Shown: one piece after another, positions 1 to 7,855 of the stretch
Layout: every line of letters starts with the position of its first letter
Position numbering within the stretch: position 1 is the stretch's first letter
The notes under the pieces: model-generated
The model's input: only the letters and a program-made list of their open reading frames with translations
What the model was told of the DNA's origin: nothing
The model's database searches: none
Translations under genes and position numbers: made by a program
Assembly: GCA_046590195.1 (NCBI GenBank)
Contig: JBKJTP010000150.1
Coordinates: 1 to 15,793, forward strand
Length of the DNA: 15,793 nt
Reading direction: 5' to 3'
Origin: JBKJTP01 sp046590195
GTDB taxonomy: Bacteria; Bacteroidota; Ignavibacteria; Palsa-1295

Positions 1-985
1 CTGCAAACGGCCCTTGCTGCACACGTGCATCGAAAAAGCTGCGTGCGCCATAGGTATATCCGTTCTTCTCGCGAAGATTAAGATTGATGCGCGAATTGAA
101 GTAACCGCCAAGCAGCATGTTCATCACGTAGAGCGTGATGAAATCTGGGTGATTACGCTCAATGCCGAGATGTCCAATACGGATCGCCGACTGAACGGCA
201 GCAGGCTTTGAGACCAATGCCACGCGCGATTGTACGATCTGCGGAAGCTCAGGCAGCGATCGCTCGCTAACTGTTACGTTGCCCCACTCGCCGAGCAGGT
301 CGTTAAGTGTTGAAAGGAATGCTTCAACATTCACATCGCCTGCAGCAATGAGGAATGCATTGTTGACACCGAACTGCGAAGCGTGAAAGTTCTTCACATC
401 TTCGACAGTCAACGCTTCGACACTCAGCTCTGTGCCACCAGCTTGCTGGCCATACGCATGATCGCCAAATACCAGCTTCGAGAACGCAGTATCTGCGAGA
501 TAGCCTGCATCGGCTTTCGCTTGCTTGATGGAAGCGAGACGTTGAAGCTTCACACGGTCAAGCTCCTCTTGCGGGAAGGTTGGGTTGAGGATGACGTCTG
601 ACAAAAGATCGAGACCAACTGGCAAGAACTTCGTTAGCATCGTGACCGAAACCGTGTTCGCATCCCACGAGCTTCCCGAATTCAGCGAACCGCCAACGAA
701 ATCGATCTCGTCAGCGATCTGTAGCGCTGTGCGGCGTGCAGTACCCTTGGTCAACATCTCGCCCGTGATCGATGCAAGTCCCTGACGCTCTGCCGGATCC
801 TGACTCGAACCTCCGAGCACATACATCGAAACGGAAACGATCGGCTGCTCGTGATTCTCGACGATATAGACCTTCAGCCCATTCGAAAGCGTACGCTCAA
901 TGAATGGCGGGAAGGACACCTCAGGTAATTTCCCAGGCTTCGGAGGTCGTGTTCTATCTAAAGTGCTTGCTAAAACTTCTGACAT
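1..985 (-). CDS. M16-family peptidase homologue lacking the zinc motif (partial, C-terminus off the left edge)
   Basis: At least 328 residues are encoded from ATG at 985 to the window edge with no stop. The N-terminal region has the M16 pattern 'LSNGLKVYIVENHEQPIVSV' (33-52) followed by 'QGLASITGEMLTKGT' (68-82). In active family members this second position reads GLAHxxEHM; here the HxxEH residues are S72, G75 and E76, and no EE pair appears about 76 residues later, so zinc binding should be lost. The later motif 'LREKNGYTYG' (304-313) keeps the Arg and Tyr (R305, Y310) that the second half of M16 enzymes supplies to the substrate. In known M16 heterodimers (mitochondrial MPP, bacterial two-gene pairs), one subunit is active and its partner has lost the metal site, so this is probably the non-catalytic partner of the M16 protein just upstream, 24 bases away. 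No signal peptide is seen. The family call is firm; the partner role is inferred. Confidence 0.93.
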   Translation of the reverse strand, partial: MSEVLASTLDRTRPPKPGKLPEVSFPPFIERTLSNGLKVYIVENHEQPIVSVSMYVLGGSSQDPAERQGLASITGEMLTKGTARRTALQIADEIDFVGGSLNSGSSWDANTVSVTMLTKFLPVGLDLLSDVILNPTFPQEELDRVKLQRLASIKQAKADAGYLADTAFSKLVFGDHAYGQQAGGTELSVEALTVEDVKNFHASQFGVNNAFLIAAGDVNVEAFLSTLNDLLGEWGNVTVSERSLPELPQIVQSRVALVSKPAAVQSAIRIGHLGIERNHPDFITLYVMNMLLGGYFNSRINLNLREKNGYTYGARSFFDARVQQGPFA

Positions 986-1009
986 TCTTCAGTCTGCTAT
1001 TAAGGCCGC

Positions 1010-2407
1010 TTAGTTGCGGTGATATGGATCCTGCGTGAGAAGTGAGGCGTCGATCAACTTGCCTTCATCCTGCATACGGTAAACAACCGTCGAGCGTTTC
1101 GATGGCTGGAGATAGAATTCAGCTGCCTTACGGACATCATCAAGCGTGATCGAGCGATACTCCTCGAGCATCGTATTCGCGCGCGATGTATCGCCAAAGA
1201 AAACGTATGCGTGAGCCAGCTGATCGGCCTTGCCCTGCACCGTCACACGCGAAGCGATCATGCGAGCTTCGGTCTTGTTCAGCGCTTTCTCAAGCTCTTC
1301 CTGTGTGATGCCATTGGCGATCACCTCATCGAGGACTTCTTGCAGCGCATTCTCTAGAATTTCTGGTGCGATCTCCGATTCGCTTGAGAACGCGTAGAGA
1401 TAGAGCAAGCCCGGCATCTCGCGGCCATCGACGAATGCCGATACCTCGGAGCCGATCTGCATCTCATAGACGAGCTTGCGATACAGCCTCGAGCTTTGTC
1501 CGCTTGAAAGCACGTCGGTCAGTAGATCGAGCGACATGAAGTCTCTGGTGCCATCAGGCGGTATCCTGTAGCCATGGAAGATCGCCGGCATCGGGATCTC
1601 CTCATCGCTTACTTCTTCGCGGCGTTCTTCACGCTGGTCGTCTTCGTTGAAGATCGGTCGCTTGATCTCGGCGCCACGCGGGATACCCTCGAAATACCTT
1701 TTGATCAGCGCTGTGGCTTCTTCCTTCTGAAAGTCCCCAGTCAGCACTAGCACCGCGTTGTTCGGCACGTAGAACGTGTTGAAGAAATCTTCGACGTCAG
1801 TGAGTGTCGCGGCATCGATCGTCTCCATGTCACCGATGACGGTCCACGCATAGGGGAAGCTCTTGTAGGCTAACGCACTCATGCGCTCCGAGAGCGAGCC
1901 ATACGGCGCGTTGTCATAGCGCTCGCGCTTCTCCTCTTTCACCACATTCTTTTGCGTTACGAGTGAGATCTCGGAGATGCCGAACTCCATCATCCGATCG
2001 CTCTCAAGCCAGAGTCCAAGCTCTAATTGGTGCGAGGGGAGCACTTCGTAGTAGTTGGTCTTGTCCTCAGTCGTGTAAGCGTTATCCTGACCACCAGCTT
2101 CGGTGATGAATTTGTCGAACGCACCACGAGGTACGTTCTTCGATCCGTCGAACAGCAGATGCTCGAAGAGATGTGCGAAGCCCTTGCGGGTCTGGTCCTC
2201 ATTCTTCGACCCAACATGGTACGCGATGTTCAGGCAGACGACCGATGCTTTGTGGTCCTCGTGCAGGATCACATGGAGCCCGTTCTTCAGCGTGAACTCC
2301 GTGTAGTCGATCTGTCCTGGCGCACCGGTATAGGAAGCCTCGTTAGCTGCGCTCAATTTCGAATCCGTAATACTCAAATGTCCTGTGCTAAAATTAGTAA
2401 GCGCCAC
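1010..2407 (-). CDS. M16 zinc metallopeptidase (insulinase/processing-peptidase family), catalytic
   Basis: A 465-residue protein of the usual single-unit M16B length. The inverted zinc motif HLFEH is at 79-83 (H79, E82, H83). The third ligand is probably E159 in 'VVKEEK', 76 residues on, which is the family spacing. The second half carries 'SSRLYRKLVYE', the M16 substrate-side region. It starts at GTG 2407, two bases after the stop of the preceding M16 gene; no in-frame ATG lies before the conserved domain, so GTG is the best choice. The start 'MALTNFSTGH' has no hydrophobic signal segment, so the product looks cytoplasmic unless exported another way. It shares its layout with the M16 gene before it (parallel 'HVGSK.ED', 'TNY.E.LPS' and 'WLESDRM' blocks), so the two look like an old tandem duplication. 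The substrate cannot be told from sequence. Confidence 0.95.
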   Translation of the reverse strand: MALTNFSTGHLSITDSKLSAANEASYTGAPGQIDYTEFTLKNGLHVILHEDHKASVVCLNIAYHVGSKNEDQTRKGFAHLFEHLLFDGSKNVPRGAFDKFITEAGGQDNAYTTEDKTNYYEVLPSHQLELGLWLESDRMMEFGISEISLVTQKNVVKEEKRERYDNAPYGSLSERMSALAYKSFPYAWTVIGDMETIDAATLTDVEDFFNTFYVPNNAVLVLTGDFQKEEATALIKRYFEGIPRGAEIKRPIFNEDDQREERREEVSDEEIPMPAIFHGYRIPPDGTRDFMSLDLLTDVLSSGQSSRLYRKLVYEMQIGSEVSAFVDGREMPGLLYLYAFSSESEIAPEILENALQEVLDEVIANGITQEELEKALNKTEARMIASRVTVQGKADQLAHAYVFFGDTSRANTMLEEYRSITLDDVRKAAEFYLQPSKRSTVVYRMQDEGKLIDASLLTQDPYHRN

Positions 2408-2409
2408 TT

Positions 2410-3735
2410 CTATGCGGTCTTCGCTTTCGGCAACACGTGTAATACTACTGCCTTGTTTGGTGTGAGATAGCGTATGGCTGCGTCTCTTGCTTCTTCAGCA
2501 GATACATCAAGCAGTCGCTGCAATTCGCCATTCGCCAGTGATGCATCGCGCTTGAAGGTATAAGCACGCTGCAGATGATCGGCTCGGCTGCCAACTTCGG
2601 TCAGCGAGCGAACATATCCAGCCTCGTACTTATTCTTCACCTTCTGCAACTCTGTTGCGTCTGCCAGGTCAGATCGCATCCTTGCGATCTCCATCCATAG
2701 CGCTTCTTCCACTCGCTCGGGCTCGATGCCGATCTGCGCAACAGCGCTGACGAGGAACATCCCAGCCTTCTCGTTGCTCAGGTTGTAGCAATTGATCTCC
2801 TTCGCAATGCGCTGCTTGTACACAAGCTCGCGATAAAGACGACTGCTTCTCCCCTTCGACAACACATCGGAGACGATGTCAAGCTTATACTCGTCAGTGC
2901 TGTAAGCATGCGCTGACTGAAAGGCGATATAGACCGCAGGCAACTGCACGTTGTCCTCCATCGTGAAGCGCACCTGCTCAGTGATCGGCTGGATCAATTG
3001 TTCACGTCGCTTGACCAAAGGACCCGCAGGGATGACACCGAAATACTTCTCGATCAACTGCATCGTCTCATCGCGCTTGAAATCTCCTACGAGACAGAGC
3101 GATGCGTTGTTCGGCAGATAAAATTGCTTGTGGAATGCCTGGACCTCGTGGATCTCAGTCTCATCGAGATGCAGCATTGAGCCGATCGTAGGCCAATGGT
3201 AGCCTGACGTCGGGAAGACGCGCCACAGCAGGTTCTCGTAGACCGTGCCGTAGGGCTGATTGTCGTAACGCTGGCGTCGTTCCTCTTTTACGACAGCGCG
3301 CTGGTTCTCGAAGGTCTCCTGGGTGACATCAAGCGCCAACATGCGGTCGCTCTCCAGCCACATCGCAAGCTCTAACTCGGATGATGGTAGGGTCTCGAAG
3401 TAATTGGTGCGGTCCTGGCTCGTTGTTGCGTTCAGCGTTCCGCCTACATTTTGCACGTGTCGGAAGTGCTCGGCTTTCTTGATGTTCTGCGAGCCCTGGA
3501 ACATCATGTGTTCGAAGAGATGGGCAAAGCCAGTGCGCTTCGGATCTTCATCTTTGGACCCAACATGGTACCAAAGATTCAGCGACACGAGCGGCACTGT
3601 ATGGCTCGGGCACAAGATCACGTGCAAGCCGTTTGGCAAATCGTATTCTTCGAAGACCAGCTTCGGATGACTTACCGTCGCCGAGGCCTCCGCGCTGAAT
3701 AATGCGTTATGTGTTGGCGCGTTTAGGTCGGCCAT
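2410..3735 (-). CDS. M16 zinc metallopeptidase (insulinase/processing-peptidase family), catalytic
   Basis: A 441-residue protein counted from ATG at 3735. The HLFEH zinc motif is at about 72-76, with E152 in 'VVKEER' as the probable third ligand 76 residues later. The block 'NATTSQDRTNYFETLP' and 'MWLESDRM' follow, and 'SSRLYRELVYK' occurs in the second half. All expected catalytic residues are present. An in-frame TTG at 3744 would add three residues and overlap the stop of the surA-like gene; I prefer the ATG because it is the stronger codon, but TTG with translational coupling is possible. Neither start has a clear Shine-Dalgarno site. No signal peptide or membrane segment is visible. It is the second gene of the foldase/M16 operon and is followed two bases later by its paralogue. 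The enzyme class is secure and the substrate unknown. Confidence 0.95.
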   Translation of the reverse strand: MADLNAPTHNALFSAEASATVSHPKLVFEEYDLPNGLHVILCPSHTVPLVSLNLWYHVGSKDEDPKRTGFAHLFEHMMFQGSQNIKKAEHFRHVQNVGGTLNATTSQDRTNYFETLPSSELELAMWLESDRMLALDVTQETFENQRAVVKEERRQRYDNQPYGTVYENLLWRVFPTSGYHWPTIGSMLHLDETEIHEVQAFHKQFYLPNNASLCLVGDFKRDETMQLIEKYFGVIPAGPLVKRREQLIQPITEQVRFTMEDNVQLPAVYIAFQSAHAYSTDEYKLDIVSDVLSKGRSSRLYRELVYKQRIAKEINCYNLSNEKAGMFLVSAVAQIGIEPERVEEALWMEIARMRSDLADATELQKVKNKYEAGYVRSLTEVGSRADHLQRAYTFKRDASLANGELQRLLDVSAEEARDAAIRYLTPNKAVVLHVLPKAKTA

Positions 3736-3740
3736 GCTAC

Positions 3741-5087
3741 TCAATTGTAGTAGCGATTGAGATCTCTGACCTCGATGTAGACCGATTGCTTAGCGCGATC
3801 GAGGAAAGCCTGCATATCCTTCGCAGTGCGCCATTGGATCGCTGTTGCTTCGAGCTCACGGTAATCTTCTTCAAGAGATACGCGGTGCGGCGGTACCCGC
3901 TGAATGAGTTTTACGATCTGGAATCCACGCGGACCGCTTTGATAAGCGATTCGCAGCGGCGCAGACACTTCGCCAGGTTTCAGAGAATCGATAACGGCAC
4001 GCTGCTCTGCAGAGAGCTCTTCTGTCCTGACGCGGCCCAGATATCCACCTTGCGCTTTCGACTCATCATCATCAGAAAATTCTGCTGCGAGCTTAGCGAA
4101 GTCCTCACCTTGCATCGACTTTTCGCGAATACGGATCAACTCATTCTTCACGAGTTCTTCGTCCTGACTGGTTGCTGTTGGGCGAATAAGGATCTGCGCC
4201 AAACGTACCTCTTCTCCGCGTCGACCGATCATCTTGATGATGTGGAATCCGCGCTCGGTCTCAACAACTCCGCTAACCTCACCGTTGGCCAGCTTAAATG
4301 CAGCTTCTTCGAATGCTGCTACGAATGTACCGCGTGGGAAGAAATCACCGAAGTCGCCACCGCGTGTTGCGGTTGCATCTTGGGAGTAGCGTTTTGCTAG
4401 TTCACCAAAGTCAGAGCCACGCTTGATAGAATCGATCAGTGCATTTGCTAAGGCCAGCGAGCGCTCGCGTTGATCCTTTTGCGGCTTGACGAGCATCACG
4501 ATGCTTGCGATCTCCACTTGTCCGCTGACCTCTGGCAAGCTATCGCGATAGATGCGGAAGAACTCCTCGACATCCCCGCGTGGTACGCTCTGCACCTGGG
4601 TCACGTTCGCATAGCGAACCTTCTCGATGATCAGACTCTCTCGTGCGCGATCGCGAAGTTCAGGAGCAATGCGCAGCTCGCTCATCGAGCGGCCAAACTG
4701 CTGCTCGACTGCTGCTTCGGAGCCAAACTGGTTGACGTACATCTTGATCTGCTGATCGATGCGATCATCGACTTCGGCATCGGAGACGATGATAGAATCC
4801 TGATCGGCCTTAGCGATGAGCACTTTCTGATCGATCTCGGATTGCAAGATGCGGTGACGAAGCACCATCAAGCTATCCTTCGGTGCTGACGTGATACCAC
4901 GCTGCAGCAGGAACAGTTGAACCTGTGCATCGATCGATGACTTGAAGATCGGGTGTTTGCCGACGACAGCAACGACCGCTTCGATCTTGTCGCCTTCGCT
5001 GGCCTTGCGGAATTGCGCGTTCGTTGTGCTGGTGCTGATGCTCAGATAGAAAGCAACAAGCAGTAGAAATCCTGGAATACGTCTCAT
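3741..5087 (-). CDS. surA: SurA-like periplasmic chaperone / peptidyl-prolyl isomerase
   Basis: A 448-residue secreted protein. The start chosen is ATG 5087, which puts a clean signal peptide at the N-terminus ('MRRIPGFLLLVAFYLS', then 'TTNAQ' with likely cleavage after A24). A longer in-frame ATG at 5141 would bury that signal behind 18 residues. After cleavage comes a helical SurA N-domain (about 35-175), then two parvulin (PpiC-type) domains at about 191-290 ('SDFGELAKRYSQDATATRGG', 'GFHIIKM') and 294-397 ('EDFAKLAAEFSDD', 'GGYLG'), and a short C-terminal helix ending in 'LNRYYN'. This order is that of SurA, which escorts outer-membrane proteins through the periplasm. It heads the operon with three M16 proteins and its stop overlaps or abuts the next start. 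A terminator upstream (5265-5298) isolates it from the other foldase gene. I found no convincing promoter in the 5142-5264 gap. Identity to true SurA rather than another two-parvulin foldase is likely but not proven. Confidence 0.92.
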   Translation of the reverse strand: MRRIPGFLLLVAFYLSISTSTTNAQFRKASEGDKIEAVVAVVGKHPIFKSSIDAQVQLFLLQRGITSAPKDSLMVLRHRILQSEIDQKVLIAKADQDSIIVSDAEVDDRIDQQIKMYVNQFGSEAAVEQQFGRSMSELRIAPELRDRARESLIIEKVRYANVTQVQSVPRGDVEEFFRIYRDSLPEVSGQVEIASIVMLVKPQKDQRERSLALANALIDSIKRGSDFGELAKRYSQDATATRGGDFGDFFPRGTFVAAFEEAAFKLANGEVSGVVETERGFHIIKMIGRRGEEVRLAQILIRPTATSQDEELVKNELIRIREKSMQGEDFAKLAAEFSDDDESKAQGGYLGRVRTEELSAEQRAVIDSLKPGEVSAPLRIAYQSGPRGFQIVKLIQRVPPHRVSLEEDYRELEATAIQWRTAKDMQAFLDRAKQSVYIEVRDLNRYYN

Positions 5088-5264
5088 CAAAAAGATCTGC
5101 CGCGTTACGTGAAGTGGTGAGGTCTTCAGCCGAAAATGCATCAGCGCTGAAGTGCCTAGAAAAAATGCCGGAAAAGCAGAGAGAGTTTAGGGAGCAAAAG
5201 GATTGCCATTGCCCATGTGGGGGGATCCGGGCAGGTTGGCAAGCACCGAGGCTCAGGTAGTGAA

Positions 5265-5298
5265 CACAAAAGACCGCCCAAATGAGCGGTCTTTTGTG
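5265..5298 (-). terminator. Perfect 13-bp stem-loop terminator (probably bidirectional)
   Basis: CACAAAAGACCGC (5265-5277) pairs perfectly with GCGGTCTTTTGTG (5286-5298) around an 8-nt loop. Both strands read a T4 tract at the 3' side of the stem. It lies 50 bases past the stop of the three-parvulin foldase gene, so it should end that transcript and insulate the downstream surA/M16 operon. The rest of the 5142-5347 gap shows no gene. Confidence 0.85.
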
Positions 5299-5347
5299 CT
5301 GAAAATTACCTCATCGGCTGGACCAGCCGCACATTGGCTCATTGCCG

Positions 5348-7534
5348 TCAATTGGCTGCCTTGTCAGAATTGTGCTTCTTCCAGTTGGCCAGGATGACGT
5401 CCTTGTTGACCTGACGATTGTACTTTTTTCGAAGTCCCTCGACCCACGCCTTGCGGAGCTCCTGAGACTTGGCCTCCTGATACTGGCTGCCGACTTCCTG
5501 ACGAGCTTCGTCAAAGGTCTTCTGCGTGGCCGGGACGCGCTTGTTCATGCGGACGATCGAGTATCCCGCCTGGAAGCGGAATGGCTCCTTGATCTCTTCT
5601 GCCACGAAAGTGAATGCGCGCTTCGAGATCTCATTCTCGTCCTTCTGCAGCAGACCCCATCGGCCGGCCTTCTCCTTGAATCCAGGACGCTCAGTATACT
5701 TCTTCGCGAGCGTATCAAAATTCTCGCCTGCCATGATGCGCTTGTAGATCTGCTTCGCGAGTGAATCAGAAAGTACAAAGATCTCCGAAACGTCTACACG
5801 CTCTGGGAACAGGAACTTCGACCTGTTCTGATCGTAGTACTTGCGAACACCTGCTGAATCCGGCACAGCCTTCGACCACACGCGCTGGTTCTCGAGCTCG
5901 AAGAGGATGATGCCGTTCTGGTAATCCTGCATCATCGTCTCAAAGTCAGGATGCTTGTGCATCAGATCGCGAGCACCGATGCGTAGTGCATGATGATAAG
6001 TTGTCTTCGTAATATTATCGAGCAGCGGCAAGCGTGCCAGTGGTGCGCCCTCATCTGCTTGTAATGAATCAACCAATGCGCCGATCGTAAACTTCTCGTT
6101 GTTCATCGAGTAGATCACGCGCTCGCGGTCTTGCGATGTGATGCGTGATGCCCACGTTGAATCGAGCGATGTACGAGTGGTATCGATGCGGCTGATGAAG
6201 TAGGAGAAAGTTGATGTATCGACGTTCAGGCGATACTTCTTCTGTAACCCCTGTACAAACTCCTTCTTGTCATCTTCGAAGTAGTAACGCTTATAGAGCT
6301 GCTTGAGCTTGTCCTTCTCTGATTCAAATGATGGGAGTGGCACAGTGCCCGTACGCTTGATGATGTGGTAACCGGCATCAGTACGGATCGGAGGAGACAG
6401 TTCGCCATCCTTCAAACGGTAAGCAGTCGCATCGAACTCTGGAGGCGTGCGGCGATCTTCACGATTGATGTAATCCATATCGCCACCTTTCTCCTTGGTG
6501 CCAATATCATCGGATGTTTCCTTAGCGAGCGTAGCAAAGTCAGCACCTGCGAGCAACAGCTTGTAAATGCTATCGGCCTTCGCATATTCACGTGTGGAAT
6601 CCTCAGCGATCTTTGGGAGCTTTACGAGGATATGGCTAACCTTCACGCCACCAACGCGAGGGATACGATCGTAAACCTGGATGACGTGATAGCCGAACTT
6701 TGAGCGGACGGGCGCTGGAGTAAACGAGCCCGGAGCAAGGCTGAATGCTGCATCCTCGAAGGCACGAACGGTCATTCCGCCTGTAAAGTAGCCGAGTTTA
6801 CCACCGACCCTCTGGCTCGCCTTATCGTCCGAACCCTCCCATGCTTCACCATCGGTGTACTTCGCTGGGTCGATCTGCTTCTGACGATCGAGCACTTCGC
6901 GGTCGCCATTACCAAGGATCGCGTTGTTCGTTGAATTCATCACGACGAGCGACATCGGCATGTTATCGTTCAACATTTTCAGCGCGCGCAATGCCTTGTT
7001 GTAGGCCTTAAGCGTATCGGTAAGATTGTTTGGATCCAGCTTTGCAAGGAAATGGGCTGCATCGATCTCATACTTGCGCTTCTCATAGATCCCTGCGATC
7101 GTCGGATCGACCAACTCCTTCTCGAGGATGAACGGACCAGCGAGCATCTCGCGGTAACCTGCGATCTCGGTCTTCACCTTTGGATCTTCGAAGAGGCCTG
7201 ACTCTTTCGCATCCTGAAGCTTTAAGCGGTAGTCGGCATAGACCTCGAGGAAATCAAGCAGAGAATCCTTCGTGGTTGTGTAAGGCTCCTTCGCATTCAT
7301 GCGGCGGAAGGCACTCTCGAACTCAGAGACGGGTACATCGCCGAATGACGTCTTGAGAACTACGCCACCCGATGACTTACCGGTGATCGTGCCCGACTTG
7401 GGTGCTGGCTTCGCCGCAGGCTTCTTTGAGCCTTTAACGGACTGTGCATCGATCGATGCAACAGTAACAGAACCGACGACAGCAACGGCTGAAGTCCAGA
7501 GTGCAATAGAACGAAAGATCCTTGAACTTCTCAT
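5348..7534 (-). CDS. Secreted multi-parvulin peptidyl-prolyl isomerase / foldase
   Basis: A 728-residue protein from ATG 7534; a TTG three codons earlier (7543) is a weaker option. The N-terminus 'MRSSRIFRSIALWTSAVAVV' followed by '..VASIDAQ' is a signal peptide with likely cleavage after Ala, then a Lys/Pro/Ala-rich linker to about residue 50. A SurA_N-like helical part follows. Three parvulin-like segments can be traced (numbering within about 3): 158-293, interrupted by an insertion, ending 'GKLGYFTGGMTVRAFEDAAF..GYHVIQVYDR'; 299-397 ('VSHILVKLP', 'FATLAKETSDD', 'GYHIIKRTG'); and 583-669 ('VSEIFVLSDSLA', 'FDTLAKKYTERPGFKEKAG', 'GYSIVRMNKR'). The tail is very basic and charged. Family knowledge: such proteins are periplasmic folding factors for envelope proteins. 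It is much longer than SurA (about 430) and has no N-terminal anchor like PpiD once the signal is cleaved. It forms its own transcription unit before the surA/M16 operon. Confidence 0.9.
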   Translation of the reverse strand: MRSSRIFRSIALWTSAVAVVGSVTVASIDAQSVKGSKKPAAKPAPKSGTITGKSSGGVVLKTSFGDVPVSEFESAFRRMNAKEPYTTTKDSLLDFLEVYADYRLKLQDAKESGLFEDPKVKTEIAGYREMLAGPFILEKELVDPTIAGIYEKRKYEIDAAHFLAKLDPNNLTDTLKAYNKALRALKMLNDNMPMSLVVMNSTNNAILGNGDREVLDRQKQIDPAKYTDGEAWEGSDDKASQRVGGKLGYFTGGMTVRAFEDAAFSLAPGSFTPAPVRSKFGYHVIQVYDRIPRVGGVKVSHILVKLPKIAEDSTREYAKADSIYKLLLAGADFATLAKETSDDIGTKEKGGDMDYINREDRRTPPEFDATAYRLKDGELSPPIRTDAGYHIIKRTGTVPLPSFESEKDKLKQLYKRYYFEDDKKEFVQGLQKKYRLNVDTSTFSYFISRIDTTRTSLDSTWASRITSQDRERVIYSMNNEKFTIGALVDSLQADEGAPLARLPLLDNITKTTYHHALRIGARDLMHKHPDFETMMQDYQNGIILFELENQRVWSKAVPDSAGVRKYYDQNRSKFLFPERVDVSEIFVLSDSLAKQIYKRIMAGENFDTLAKKYTERPGFKEKAGRWGLLQKDENEISKRAFTFVAEEIKEPFRFQAGYSIVRMNKRVPATQKTFDEARQEVGSQYQEAKSQELRKAWVEGLRKKYNRQVNKDVILANWKKHNSDKAAN

Positions 7535-7777
7535 CGATGACAAGCTAACGATTGAATTAAGGTATCAGAGTAACAAATGATCGGATGGTACGCCATAGCA
7601 TGGCTGCCAAAACGGTGGCGATACTATAGACCATCGATCGAGGAATTTGTAACAGGTTGAGGACCTGGAGGCTGCCAATTGTGATGAGCGGAAGAAGCTC
7701 ATCTGCTGGCAAACGTGAGGGAGCAACGCCCTCATTTCGGAGTAAGTTCGGAGAGGAAGACCGGGGATAAGGAGCAA
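7535..7777 (-). other. Leader/promoter region of the multi-parvulin gene with clustered hairpins
   Basis: No convincing gene; the 82-codon frame across it reads through a terminator and lacks any family feature. Two small stem-loops stand close together: GATGAGC/GCTCATC (7683-7703, 7-nt loop) and TGAGGG/CCCTCA (7716-7734, 7-nt loop). A possible sigma70-like promoter reads toward the foldase gene: TTACAA at 7652-7647, 18-base spacer, TATAGT at 7628-7623. The -10 is good and the -35 is poor. No TAnnTTTG motif was found here. Confidence 0.3.
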
Positions 7778-7802
7778 AGAGCCTCTCTTTTCGAGAGGCT
7801 CT
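7778..7802 (-). terminator. Stem-loop terminator of the transketolase operon
   Basis: AGAGCCTCTC (7778-7787) pairs perfectly with GAGAGGCTCT (7793-7802) around a 5-nt loop. On the minus strand the stem is followed by TTTGCTCC, a short T tract. It sits 33 bases beyond the stop of the transketolase C-terminal subunit gene and is the natural end of that operon. Confidence 0.75.
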
Positions 7803-7813
7803 AAGTCTTTCAA

Positions 7814-7855
7814 TTACTTAGCTTTACAAGCAGCTTACTTAGCTTTACGAGCGAA
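7814..7855. repeat. 21-bp tandem duplication spanning the stop codon of the transketolase C-subunit gene
   Basis: Two adjacent 21-base units (7814-7834 and 7835-7855) match at 17 of 21 positions, including an identical 14-mer TTACTTAGCTTTAC. On the coding (minus) strand the unit ends with ..AAAGCTAAGTAA, so the final codons and the stop are copied a second time just downstream. Read-through of the first stop would add six residues (AACKAK) before the second stop. Confidence 0.7.

Noticed and set aside
3702..4400. Plus-strand open frame of 232 codons
   Set aside because: It lies wholly antisense to the surA-like and M16 genes, both of which have clear family motifs; its translation is Cys/Leu/Arg-rich with no domain.
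7565..7813. Minus-strand open frame of 82 codons
   Set aside because: It runs through the terminator hairpin of the transketolase operon, starts in the repeat region and shows no recognisable motif or ribosome site.
7535..7834. tRNA gene in the gap before the foldase gene
   Set aside because: The hairpins there do not form a cloverleaf, and no T-loop GTTCRA motif with a matching acceptor stem was found.
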